From Palsa-506 sp963836355 (GTDB taxonomy: Bacteria > Actinomycetota > Actinomycetes > Streptosporangiales > Streptosporangiaceae): 64,000 bases of DNA. Where the stretch lies: the NCBI GenBank assembly GCA_963836355.1, contig CAWIJO010000002.1, positions 558,001-622,000 of the forward strand, written 5' to 3'. Within the stretch, counting starts at the first letter, position 1. Every line of letters begins with the position of its first letter. A program made the position numbers and the translations under genes. Shown here piece by piece: positions 1 to 7,960 of the stretch. The notes under the pieces were generated by a model that saw only the letters and a program-made list of their open reading frames with translations, was not told the origin of the DNA and searched no databases.

Positions 1-2
1 CA

Positions 3-719
3 CGCGAACTTGCTGATCTTCCGTACGCGAGCGACCTGCGGCCGCACCGGGGCGGCCTGGGCTCGCACGAAGACTACGAGCTGGCGCACTTCGACCAGCT
101 TTCGCTCGAGGATCCGGCCGCGCCCAGTGCCCGGTTCATGGAATGCGCCGTTACCGGGGTCACTCTCCAGCAAGGTCAGCTCCGTCGCGCCCGTTTCACC
201 GATGTATTTTTCCGCGATGTCGCGATGATGCAGACCGGCCTGGCCGAGACGAGCTGGCAGGACGTGACCTTCGTCAACGCCGCGATCGCCGGGGCCGAGG
301 CTTACGGCGCCAAGCTGCGCACGGTCACGTTCCGCGGGTGCAAGCTGGACTCGGTGAATTTCCGGGATGCCACGCTGACCGATGTCACGTTCGATAACTG
401 CCTGCTCCGCGAAGTGGACTTCGGCGGCGCGACGATGACCAGGGTCCTCTTCACCAGCTCGCGGCTGGACAACACCGACTTCAGCCGGGTGAGGCTGGCT
501 GACGTCGACCTTCGTGGCGCGGAGCTTGGCATCACCATCACTCCTGACTCGCTGCGCGGTGCGGTCATCACTAATGCCCAGCTGATGGCCGCCGCCCCGC
601 TGCTGGCCGAGACCATGGGCATCGTGGTCATGGACGACGACGAAGACCGCCGGCCTGATCAGGCAGGACGCGGTGGTCAGTCCGCACCGCGCGCAGCGCG
701 GCCTCGACCGGCGGGATGA
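3..719 (+). CDS. Pentapeptide-repeat protein (5' end outside window)
   Basis: The frame is open from the left edge, so the first visible Met (base 138) is probably internal. From there to about residue 150 the protein is a run of pentapeptide repeats of the A(D/N)LXX type, with units such as VDFGG, TDFSR, VDLRG and VNFRD. These fold as a right-handed quadrilateral beta-helix in the family. The upstream part (YASDLRPHRGG, then an acidic stretch) is not repeat-like. The C-terminus is charged and disordered (DDDEDRRP, then Arg/Ala-rich). The molecular role cannot be read from the repeats: known members range from DNA mimics to structural proteins. No operon partner is visible. Confidence 0.75.
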   Translation, partial: RELADLPYASDLRPHRGGLGSHEDYELAHFDQLSLEDPAAPSARFMECAVTGVTLQQGQLRRARFTDVFFRDVAMMQTGLAETSWQDVTFVNAAIAGAEAYGAKLRTVTFRGCKLDSVNFRDATLTDVTFDNCLLREVDFGGATMTRVLFTSSRLDNTDFSRVRLADVDLRGAELGITITPDSLRGAVITNAQLMAAAPLLAETMGIVVMDDDEDRRPDQAGRGGQSAPRAARPRPAG

Positions 720-887
720 CTGGCCGGCCAGAATTCTGTCCGGAATTTCTGCCGCGCGGCGAAACGTCGGCCAGGTTTGTCAGAGGCTCCAGATAGCCTT
801 CAAATACAGATTCGAATTAAGTCGCTCGCAGCGCACGCGAAGTGATTTCGTCGTCCTTGCCGGCGGTCTCGACGAGGAGGTGCCAGC

Positions 888-2492
888 ATGTGCTTACCGG
901 ACCAGCCGCCTGAGCGCGGCGCGCAACGCGTCCGCAGCGCGGCAGGCCCCGACTCGGGTGCGGCAGGCGCCGCAGGCTCCGCCTGGCCCGTCATGGGCGC
1001 TGCGGATCCCGCCGGCGCGGCAGGTGCCGTCTCCGGCCCGGCGGTCCCGGCGTCGGCTGCTGACGCCGTGGCGATGGCGCAGGCCGGCCTGGTATTTCTG
1101 GCTTCCGCCGATATGACCTCGGTTCCGGCGGTAGCGCAGGCCGATTGCCTGCGAGGGCTGGAGCGGATCGAGTCGATGCGCACTGCGGCGCGGGCCCGGG
1201 CGCTGTCGGCGTTCGCGGCGGGCCGCGGGTTCGAGGATGACGGGCAGGGGTCGGCCGGGGCGTGGCTGCGGTGGCAGGCGCGGATCACCCGGGGCGCGGC
1301 CGCCGGGGCGGTGGGCTGGGCCCGGCGCCTCGCCGCCCACCCGGCCGTGGCCGACGCGCTGGCCGCGGGGGACATCTCTGCCTCGTGGGCGCGGGAGATC
1401 TGCGGCTGGAGCGACCGGCTGCCCGCGGACCGCCGCGCGGACGCCGACGAGGTACTTCTCGGCGCGGCGGCCGGCGGCGCTGAGCTCGCGGACCTGGCCG
1501 GCCTGGCAGAGGAGATATACCGGCGGTGCGCGCCGCCTGACTCCGGCGGTGAGGACGGGTTCGCTGACCGGTGGCTGCGGCTGGGCGTGACTTTCCGCGG
1601 CGCCGGGCGGCTGGAGGGCGACCTGACCCCGCAGTGCACTGCAGCGCTGCAGGCAGTGCTGGATGCGCTGGCCAAGAAGGCCGGGCCGGAGGACATCCGG
1701 ACCAGGGGCCAGCGTGATCATGATGCGCTGGAGGAGGCCTGCCGTCGGCTCGTAGGGGCGGGATGCCTGCCGGAGCGGGCCGGGCAGCCGACGCAGATCC
1801 AGCTGCATATGACGCTGGACCAGCTGCGCGGCCTGCCTGGCGCCGGTGCCGCAGCGGCCGCGTGGGCGGCCCGCGGTCCCGCTGCGGCACCGGGCAGCGA
1901 TTGTGATGCCTCCGTCATCCCGGTCGTGTCCGGACATGTCGACCCCGCGGTCTTGGACGTGCTGGCCACCGCCTTGCAGGGCCCCGGTGCGAACCCGCGG
2001 TTCGCCGAGCCCCGGTTCCCCGGCCTGCCGCAGCCCGCTGACCGGGCGCTGACCGCCGCCGCACTGCGCGCGGTGCTGCTGCGCCACGCCACGGACCTGC
2101 TGTCCGGCCCGGCCGGGCTGGCCGCGTATCTGCGTACCGGCCTGCTGGACGGCGCAGCGGGCAGCGTCAGCCTGCCGCTCGATACCGGCAAGGCCACTGA
2201 GGAAATCCCGGCCCACCTGCGCCGCGCGGTGATCCTGCGGGATCGGTGCTGCCGGTTCCCCGGCTGCGACCAGCCCCCGGCCGCAAGTCAGGTGCACCAT
2301 ATCCGCCCCCGCCGCAACGGCGGCCGCACCAGCCTGACCAACCTGATCTTGCTCTGCGCCTTCCACCACCTGATAGCCGTGCACCGCTGGGGCTGGACCA
2401 TCGTCCTGCACCCGGCCGCCGCCGTCACCGCCGTCAGCCCCGACCGGCAGCGCACCCTGCATAGCCACAGTCCCCCGGTCTGCGCCGCCTGA
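888..2492 (+). CDS. DUF222 / HNH endonuclease domain protein
   Basis: A 534-aa protein of the actinobacterial DUF222-HNH (13E12-like) family. After an Ala/Gly-rich N-terminus of about 60 residues comes a helical DUF222 region, roughly residues 75-400. A C-terminal HNH nuclease domain lies near residues 450-510, with paired cysteines (CCRFPGC), the VHHIRPRRNGG core and the closing LCAFHHLIAVHR. The His and Cys residues fit a Zn-bound beta-beta-alpha-metal fold. The start at 888 has GAGGAGG just upstream. These proteins are multicopy in many actinomycetes and are often linked to mobile DNA, but a substrate is not established. It stands alone and converges on the ammonium transporter. Confidence 0.85.
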   Translation: MCLPDQPPERGAQRVRSAAGPDSGAAGAAGSAWPVMGAADPAGAAGAVSGPAVPASAADAVAMAQAGLVFLASADMTSVPAVAQADCLRGLERIESMRTAARARALSAFAAGRGFEDDGQGSAGAWLRWQARITRGAAAGAVGWARRLAAHPAVADALAAGDISASWAREICGWSDRLPADRRADADEVLLGAAAGGAELADLAGLAEEIYRRCAPPDSGGEDGFADRWLRLGVTFRGAGRLEGDLTPQCTAALQAVLDALAKKAGPEDIRTRGQRDHDALEEACRRLVGAGCLPERAGQPTQIQLHMTLDQLRGLPGAGAAAAAWAARGPAAAPGSDCDASVIPVVSGHVDPAVLDVLATALQGPGANPRFAEPRFPGLPQPADRALTAAALRAVLLRHATDLLSGPAGLAAYLRTGLLDGAAGSVSLPLDTGKATEEIPAHLRRAVILRDRCCRFPGCDQPPAASQVHHIRPRRNGGRTSLTNLILLCAFHHLIAVHRWGWTIVLHPAAAVTAVSPDRQRTLHSHSPPVCAA

Positions 2493-2549
2493 CCGGCGGG
2501 TGATCGCGCCGCCTGACCGGCTAGCGCTAGCCGACCGGGGCGAAGGACC

Positions 2550-2587
2550 GGGCTGCCTGCCTGGCCGGGATTCCAGGCAGGCAGCCC
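2550..2587. terminator. Bidirectional hairpin terminator between convergent genes
   Basis: A perfect 15-bp stem (2550-2564 with 2573-2587) and 8-nt loop lie between the convergent HNH and amt genes. There is no strong U-tract, as is common in high-GC actinomycetes. Confidence 0.7.
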
Positions 2588-2628
2588 AGGCGGGGCCGCG
2601 GCAGGTGGCTTTCTAGTCTGCCCCTAGC

Positions 2629-4047
2629 TCAGCGAGCGGGCTCTTCAGCGTGCTCCCCCGTGGCTAGCTCAGCGGGCTCCTCGAAGGGACCGCCGTGCTC
2701 TAGCTGATCGCTCAGGCCGGCGCTGACGAGATCCTCCTCGGGCGCGTAGGCGATCTCGCCGTGCACGGCCAGGTCACCGAGCTCGAGGTCGGCTTCAGGC
2801 GCGCGGAGGCTGATGAACATGCTGAGCCCCTTGAGAATGAGGAACGTCACGATCGCGTCCCAGACGATAACCGTGGCCGCCGCACCTGCCTGGATCAGCA
2901 ACTGCTTCGGGTGCCCGTAGAACAGCCCGGATGTGACGATGTTCGGGTTCTTCCCGAGGCCCAGGTAGACGATCATGTTGGGGTCCGCGAAGAGGCCGAC
3001 CAGCAGGCCGCCGAGGAGGCCGGCGAAGCCGTGCGTGTATACGACGCCGAGCGCGTCGTCAACCCTGTTGAACGGCCACACGTATCGGGGCAGGTACGTC
3101 ATGGCGGTCCAAACGAGCCCGGACGCAGTCAGCCCGATCACCATCGCGCCGAAGCCGTTCACGTAGCCGGCCGCCGGCGTGATGGCGACCAGGCCGCAGA
3201 TCATGCCGTTGACCCCGCCGATAAAGCTTGGCTTCTTCGCCCTGCTGGCGAGCATGTCCAGGATGATCCAGGTCATCATCGCGCAGGCCGTGGCGAGGTT
3301 GGTGTTGATCACCGCTGCCGCGGCGTCCGCGCCGGCGAAGTACGGGTCACCGCCGTTGAAGCCGTTCCAGCCTAGCCAGAGGAGGCCGGCGCCTACCGCC
3401 ACGAACGGCACGTTGCTTGGCGCGCCGGTCTCGCGGTCACGCCGCAGCCTTGGCCCGACCATCGCCGCGGCCACGAATCCGGAGACGCCGGCCGCCAGGT
3501 GAATCACGTAGCCGCCGCTGAAGTCCAGCGCACCATGGGCGCCCCACCAACCGCCGCCCCAAAGCAGGAAAGCGTTCACGGCATAGGCGAAGGTGATCCA
3601 AAGCGGCACGAAAAGCAGCCACACCTTGAAGTTGATCCGGCCGATCACGGCGCCGAGCAGCAGAATCGGCGTGATCGCGGCGAAGACGAACTGGAAGTAG
3701 ACGAGCGAGGATTCAGGGAAGCGGAGCTTCGGTATCAGCCCGTCGAGTAGCGGGATGCTGGCCTGGGCCTGCTCGCTGGCATGGCCGATGACGGCGCCCG
3801 GCTTCCCGATGAAGGTCGATATCCACGGATTGCCGAAGCCCATCTTGAATGCCCAGAGCACCCAGACGATCAAGGTCAGGCAGAACGCGCTGAACACCAT
3901 CATCATGGCGTTCACAGCCCATTTGCGCTGCACGAGTCCCGCGTAGAGGACTGCGAGCCCCGGGAGGCTCATCAGGCCGACGAGTGTCGCCGCCGTGAGC
4001 TGCCAGGCATTGTCGCCGGCGTTCAGCCAGCTCGGATAGGGAACCAT
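2629..4047 (-). CDS. amt: Ammonium transporter (Amt/MEP/Rh family)
   Basis: Cytoplasmic-membrane ammonium channel of 472 aa with about 11 hydrophobic segments and an extracytoplasmic N-terminus. The Amt signature DFSGGYVIHLAAG carries the first pore His, and YTHGFAG carries the second of the twin-His pair. The start at 4047 is chosen because GGAGG lies 7 nt upstream and the hydrophobic N-terminus begins there; an upstream Met at 4113 would add 22 Arg/Pro-rich residues. The C-terminal tail of about 50 residues is strongly acidic and longer than usual. No glnK or glnD follows, unlike the common amtB-glnK-glnD arrangement. A GlnR-like box about 130-155 nt upstream suggests nitrogen-limitation control. 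Confidence 0.93.
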   Translation of the reverse strand: MVPYPSWLNAGDNAWQLTAATLVGLMSLPGLAVLYAGLVQRKWAVNAMMMVFSAFCLTLIVWVLWAFKMGFGNPWISTFIGKPGAVIGHASEQAQASIPLLDGLIPKLRFPESSLVYFQFVFAAITPILLLGAVIGRINFKVWLLFVPLWITFAYAVNAFLLWGGGWWGAHGALDFSGGYVIHLAAGVSGFVAAAMVGPRLRRDRETGAPSNVPFVAVGAGLLWLGWNGFNGGDPYFAGADAAAAVINTNLATACAMMTWIILDMLASRAKKPSFIGGVNGMICGLVAITPAAGYVNGFGAMVIGLTASGLVWTAMTYLPRYVWPFNRVDDALGVVYTHGFAGLLGGLLVGLFADPNMIVYLGLGKNPNIVTSGLFYGHPKQLLIQAGAAATVIVWDAIVTFLILKGLSMFISLRAPEADLELGDLAVHGEIAYAPEEDLVSAGLSDQLEHGGPFEEPAELATGEHAEEPAR

Positions 4048-4159
4048 TCGGTGCCTCCAAGGGCTACGGCGAAGGGCTTTGGCCGGGCCGGTCGGTCGGC
4101 ACCGGGGGGCCAAGTGCCGGCCGACGGAGCCGCTTCGATGTCCGTCATGAACGATTCCT

Positions 4160-4201
4160 GTTTCCCATGACAGAGTTTCCGGTGCATTTCCCGGCTGTTA
4201 C
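4160..4201 (-). promoter_or_regulatory. GlnR-like box upstream of amt
   Basis: Read on the minus strand: GTAAC (4201-4197), 6 nt, GAAAT (4190-4186), 6 nt, GAAAC (4179-4175), then after 10 nt another GAAAC (4164-4160). The first two half-sites match the known actinobacterial GlnR consensus GTnAC-n6-GAAAC. The third lies in helical phase. The position upstream of an ammonium transporter is where GlnR boxes are known. Assignment is by motif and context only. Confidence 0.5.
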
Positions 4202-4434
4202 GCCGCCGGCAACAGAGCAGGCCAGATGGCGGCGTTTGTTAACCGCCTGTTTCGCGGCACAGCAGGCACCGATTAGGGCCGTAGCCCGGACGTGAGCCTC
4301 CGGCCGGGCCAGTCGTCCGGTGGTGCCGGACCGCGCCTCTGCAGGACCACCCGCACCGCCGGCCACGGGGTGCTCCGGCCACCGCACCGCCTCTCCGCAG
4401 CTGATGCCCGGCCGCAGACCGCGTCCCGCCATAC

Positions 4435-4482
4435 CCGCACCCGCACCCGCACCCGCACCCGCACCCGCACCCGCACCCGCAC
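4435..4482. repeat. Tandem hexamer repeat, 8 copies of CCGCAC
   Basis: Eight perfect head-to-tail copies of CCGCAC lie in the roughly 690-bp divergent gap between amt and lacI. No gene is supported there: open frames across it encode only Arg-Thr, Pro-Ala or Gly-Cys dipeptide runs. The copy number is likely to be unstable. Confidence 0.85.
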
Positions 4483-4614
4483 CCAGGCTTGTCCAGGCGA
4501 GCCGCAATCAAGACGCAGCCCGCAACTTCGACCCGATTGTCACGTTCCGGTAACAGTATGGATACGTGCTTGAGTCCGCCACGCGAAAGGATTTACGCTC
4601 CTCGCAGTCGCCTT

Positions 4615-4628
4615 GGTAAGCGCTTACC
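4615..4628. promoter_or_regulatory. LacI-family operator O1
   Basis: Perfect palindrome GGTAAGCGCTTACC with the central CG typical of LacI/GalR operators. It is identical in its core to the site 67 bp downstream. Both precede the lacI-type gene, suggesting autoregulation and DNA looping. Confidence 0.75.
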
Positions 4629-4680
4629 GCCTTGGCTGGCAGCCAATCCAGGAAGCAGCCGCCAGCTCAGCCGGCCACTG

Positions 4681-4696
4681 CGGTAAGCGCTTACCG
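4681..4696. promoter_or_regulatory. LacI-family operator O2
   Basis: Perfect 16-bp palindrome CGGTAAGCGCTTACCG with the same 14-bp core as O1. It ends 43 nt before the regulator start codon, where a bound repressor would block transcription of the whole operon. Confidence 0.75.
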
Positions 4697-4739
4697 AGGA
4701 GGTCAGCCTGACCTGGCGCGGCAAGCCCGAGGAGAACGA

Positions 4740-5861
4740 ATGGCGGAGATTCGCGACATGGCGAATACGCCGCCGACCATCTATGACGTTGCGCGTGCGG
4801 CCGGCGTCTCGATCGCGTCGGTCTCCCGGGTGCTGAACGGGCAGCGCAACCCGCGCGAGGAAACCAGGGAGCGGGTCATGCAGGCAGTGGCCGAGCTGGG
4901 TTTCGCGCCCGACGGCGCGGCCCGCGCGCTGAGCGCCCGGCTCAAGGAGGTCGTTGGGGTCGCCGTCCGGCGGGTCCCGTGGGCCGATACCAGCGACGGC
5001 CTGTTCGCCGACGAGGACGAGAGCCTGCAGTTCCCCGACATGATCAACCGCGGCATTGAGGTGGTAGCGCAGCGCCGCGGGTTCGACCTGCTGGTCAGGT
5101 CGGTGGACGTCGGCGACCATGACTCGGGCAAGCGGATCCTCTCGCTGGCCCGCAAGAGCGACGGCCTGATCCTGCACGACCGGATACTTGAGCCGGACCA
5201 GCTCGCCCGGCTGTCCAGGCAGGTCCCGATAGTCACGCTGGCGGGCGTGCCGACCGGGACGACGGTGAACGTCCGCAGCGACAACAAGGCCGGGATGCGC
5301 GAGCTGGCCCGGCACCTGGTCCGGGACCACGGCTACCGCAGCGTGGGCTACCTGGCCGGGCACGCCGACAGCCCGGATAACCTCGCCCGGCAGGAGGCGC
5401 TCGCAGCCGGGGTGACCGGCGCCGGCGCGGTATTCGTCGACGGTCCGCAGTGGCGCGGCAACTACCTCGCGGTGGGCGGCGCCAGCGTCGTCGACCAGCT
5501 TGTCGACCGGCATGTGCCGCTGCCGCGGGCGATCGCCTGCGCGAACGACCAGACGGCCCTCGGCGTGATGTACGCGCTGGCCGCCCGCGGCGTCGACGTG
5601 CCGGGCGATGTCGCGGTCACCGGGTTCGACGACATCCCGGTGGCGCGGCACCTGCGGCCGCAGCTCACGACCGTGCGGCAGCCCATCCAGGATCTCGGCG
5701 CGACCGCCTTCGAGATCCTGCACTCGATGATCAGCAACGGCCAGCCCGGCAATCGCGACGTCGTCCTGCCGACCCGGCTGATCCGGCGGGAAAGCTGCGG
5801 TTGCCCGTCCGACCTTGCCAGGCCGGCCTGGCGGACTACCGAGGGGAGACGGCGGCCATGA
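4740..5861 (+). CDS. LacI/GalR-family transcriptional regulator
   Basis: A 373-aa regulator. The N-terminal helix-turn-helix (TIYDVARAAGVS, about residues 13-24) and hinge helix VSRVLNG are typical of LacI. A periplasmic-binding-protein-like effector domain follows, including the late motif VAVTGFDDIPVARHLRP and the C-terminal LIRRESCGCP. The start at 4740 is chosen for the GAGGAG just upstream; upstream in-frame Mets would place coding sequence over operator O2. Its stop overlaps the next gene's start by 4 bases (ATGA), so it is the first gene of the transport operon. It most likely represses that operon through O1/O2 and is released by an imported sugar. Confidence 0.9.
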   Translation: MAEIRDMANTPPTIYDVARAAGVSIASVSRVLNGQRNPREETRERVMQAVAELGFAPDGAARALSARLKEVVGVAVRRVPWADTSDGLFADEDESLQFPDMINRGIEVVAQRRGFDLLVRSVDVGDHDSGKRILSLARKSDGLILHDRILEPDQLARLSRQVPIVTLAGVPTGTTVNVRSDNKAGMRELARHLVRDHGYRSVGYLAGHADSPDNLARQEALAAGVTGAGAVFVDGPQWRGNYLAVGGASVVDQLVDRHVPLPRAIACANDQTALGVMYALAARGVDVPGDVAVTGFDDIPVARHLRPQLTTVRQPIQDLGATAFEILHSMISNGQPGNRDVVLPTRLIRRESCGCPSDLARPAWRTTEGRRRP

Positions 5862-6835
5862 GGATGCTCGCCCGCAGAATCCTCTTTTACGCGATCACCG
5901 CGCTCGCGGCGGTGACGGTGGATTTCATGATCCCCCGGGTGATGCCAGGCAACCCGGTCGAGGCCCTGCTCTCGCACATGCAGGGCCAGGTCACCGTACA
6001 GAACATTCACGCGCTCGAGGCGCAGTACGGGCTCAACTCCTCGGCCGGGCTCTGGGGCCAGTACACGCACTACCTGGCGAACCTGGCGCATGGCGACCTG
6101 GGCCTGTCGACGAGCAGCTACCCGGCGACGGTGACCAGCGTGATCAGGGGCGCGCTGCCATGGACCATCGGGCTGATCGGCATGGCGACCGTGATCAGCT
6201 TCGTGCTCGGCACGTTGCTTGGCGTCCTGGTGGCCTGGCGGCGGGGCAGCTGGCTGGACAGCCTGCTGCCGGCCACGACCTTCTTCCAGGCGGCGCCGTA
6301 CTTCTTCATCGCCTTCCTGGCCCTGGACCTGTTCTCCACCAGGCTCGGCTGGTTCCCGTCCGGCCGCGCCTACGGGCAGCTGGACTTCCCCGGCTTCAAC
6401 GCGACCTACGCCGCCGACGTGCTTGACCATGCGGTGCTGCCCGCGCTGACGATCGTGCTGTGCTCGGCCGCGGGCTGGATCGTCGGGATGCGGAACGTGA
6501 TGGTCACCACGATGGACGAGGACTACGTGCTGATGGCGCAGGCCAAGGGCCTGCCGAAGAATCGGGTGATCTGGTACGCGGCGCGGAACGCTATCCTGCC
6601 GAGCGTTTCCGGCTTCTCGCTGGCGATCGGCTTCGTGGTCTCCGGCGCGCTGCTGACCGAGATCGTGTTCAGCTATCCCGGCCTCGGCTTCATCCTGCTG
6701 CAGGCGGTGGGCGCGCGCGACTACCCGCTGCTGCAGGGGATTTTCCTGATCATCACCTTCGCCGTGCTGGCCGCGAACCTGGCGGCGGACTTCGTCTACC
6801 TGTTCCTCGATCCGCGAACCCGTCAGGAGGCCTGA
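5858..6835 (+). CDS. ABC transporter permease, DppB/OppB type
   Basis: A 325-aa inner-membrane permease. It has the DppB-type N-terminus (one membrane helix, then IPRVMPGNPVEAL) and later the core BPD_transp_1 helices. The cytoplasmic EAA-like loop DEDYVLMAQAKGLPKNRVIW couples to the ATPase. The start overlaps the lacI stop (ATGA) with GAGGGGAG upstream. With the next permease it forms the channel of a family-5-binding-protein importer. Such transporters carry peptides or oligosaccharides; the LacI regulator and GH3 enzyme point to a sugar here. Confidence 0.9.
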   Translation: MRMLARRILFYAITALAAVTVDFMIPRVMPGNPVEALLSHMQGQVTVQNIHALEAQYGLNSSAGLWGQYTHYLANLAHGDLGLSTSSYPATVTSVIRGALPWTIGLIGMATVISFVLGTLLGVLVAWRRGSWLDSLLPATTFFQAAPYFFIAFLALDLFSTRLGWFPSGRAYGQLDFPGFNATYAADVLDHAVLPALTIVLCSAAGWIVGMRNVMVTTMDEDYVLMAQAKGLPKNRVIWYAARNAILPSVSGFSLAIGFVVSGALLTEIVFSYPGLGFILLQAVGARDYPLLQGIFLIITFAVLAANLAADFVYLFLDPRTRQEA

Positions 6836-6838
6836 GCG

Positions 6839-7960
6839 ATGGCCGTCGACGCCGGCGCGGGCGCACCCGGCCCGGATCTGCCCGGCCCGGATCTGCCCGG
6901 CACTGGCATCCCCGGGGCCAGCATCCCCGGCGCCGGCCTGGCTGGCTCGCCGCTGCCCGGCTCCCCCGGCGATGCGGCAGTACTCCGCTCCGGTCGGGAT
7001 CGCAAGTTCCGGCTGCCAAGATCACCGCAGATCATCGTCGGCCTGGTGCTGCTGGCCGTCTTCCTGATCCTCGCCGTCATCGGCCCGATGATCACGCCGT
7101 TCGACCCCACAGCCAGCCTGTCGACCGTCAACGGGGTGCCGCAGCCCCCGTCGCACGCGCACCTGCTCGGCACCACCCAGCTGCAGCAGGACGTGTTCTC
7201 CCAGTTGCTGGCCGGCGGGCGCAGCACCATCCTGGTGGCCTTCATCGCCGGGGCGGTCGCGACCGTCCTGTCGGTCATCATGGGCGTCACCGCCGGTTAC
7301 GTCGGCGGGCTGGGCGACGACACGCTCTCCATGCTGGCCAACTTCTTCCTGGTGCTGCCCGCGCTGCCGCTGCTGATCGTCATCTTCGGCTTCCTGCCGA
7401 GGTCCAGCGGCAGCAACGACTACCTGATCGGCCTGATCATCGCCATCACCGGCTGGGCCTGGGGGGCGCGGGTACTTCGGTCCCAGACGCTGTCCCTGCG
7501 CAACAGGGACTACGTGGAGTCGGCCCGGATCATTGGCGAGCGCAGATGGCGGATCATCACCCACGAGATCCTGCCCAACCTGTCGCCTGTCGTCGCCTCA
7601 TCCTTCCTGTTCACCGTGCTCTACGGCGTCGGCACCTACACGGCGCTGGCCTTCCTCGCCCTGGTCAACCCGGATCACTGGAGCTGGGGCTCGATGCTCT
7701 TCTGGGCGCAGAGCGGCTCGGCGGAGATCAGCGGCTACTGGTGGTGGTATGTGCCGCCCGGGCTGGCCGTCGCCCTGCTCGGCACCTCGCTCGCGCTGCT
7801 CAACTTCGGGATCGATGAGTTCATCAACCCGCGGCTGCGGGCTGCCGGGCTGTCCAGGCGCCGGGCCCGCCGGGCCGGGATGGCGCTGCCGCCGAAGCAT
7901 TCCGTGCTCGGCCTCACCCCGGTGATGCTGCCCGCAAGCGGCGAAGCGGACAAGCGGTGA
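6839..7960 (+). CDS. ABC transporter permease, DppC/OppC type
   Basis: A 373-aa partner permease. The N-terminal 40 residues are an unusual Gly-Pro repeat (PDLPGPDLPG, GIPGASIPG and so on). Then come the first membrane helix, the periplasmic GTTQLQQDVFSQLL motif typical of DppC (usually LGTDxxGRD), and five more helices with the EAA loop NRDYVESARIIGERRWRII. The start lies 3 nt after the previous stop, with AGGAGG upstream. The C-terminus is extended by about 35 Arg-rich residues. It was translationally coupled (GTGA) to the ATPase gene that follows. Confidence 0.9.
   Translation: MAVDAGAGAPGPDLPGPDLPGTGIPGASIPGAGLAGSPLPGSPGDAAVLRSGRDRKFRLPRSPQIIVGLVLLAVFLILAVIGPMITPFDPTASLSTVNGVPQPPSHAHLLGTTQLQQDVFSQLLAGGRSTILVAFIAGAVATVLSVIMGVTAGYVGGLGDDTLSMLANFFLVLPALPLLIVIFGFLPRSSGSNDYLIGLIIAITGWAWGARVLRSQTLSLRNRDYVESARIIGERRWRIITHEILPNLSPVVASSFLFTVLYGVGTYTALAFLALVNPDHWSWGSMLFWAQSGSAEISGYWWWYVPPGLAVALLGTSLALLNFGIDEFINPRLRAAGLSRRRARRAGMALPPKHSVLGLTPVMLPASGEADKR

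Noticed and set aside
894..2468. Long minus-strand open frame (524 codons) opposite the HNH gene
   Set aside because: Arg/Gly/Gln-rich shadow typical of high-GC antisense frames; the plus strand has clear HNH motifs and a ribosome site.
4145..4573. Frames encoding Arg-Val, Gly-Cys or Pro-Ala dipeptide runs
   Set aside because: They only translate the CCGCAC microsatellite; no start site or family character.
4593..5723. 376-codon minus-strand frame opposite lacI
   Set aside because: Antisense shadow; lacI motifs on the plus strand are unambiguous and operators lie at its other end.
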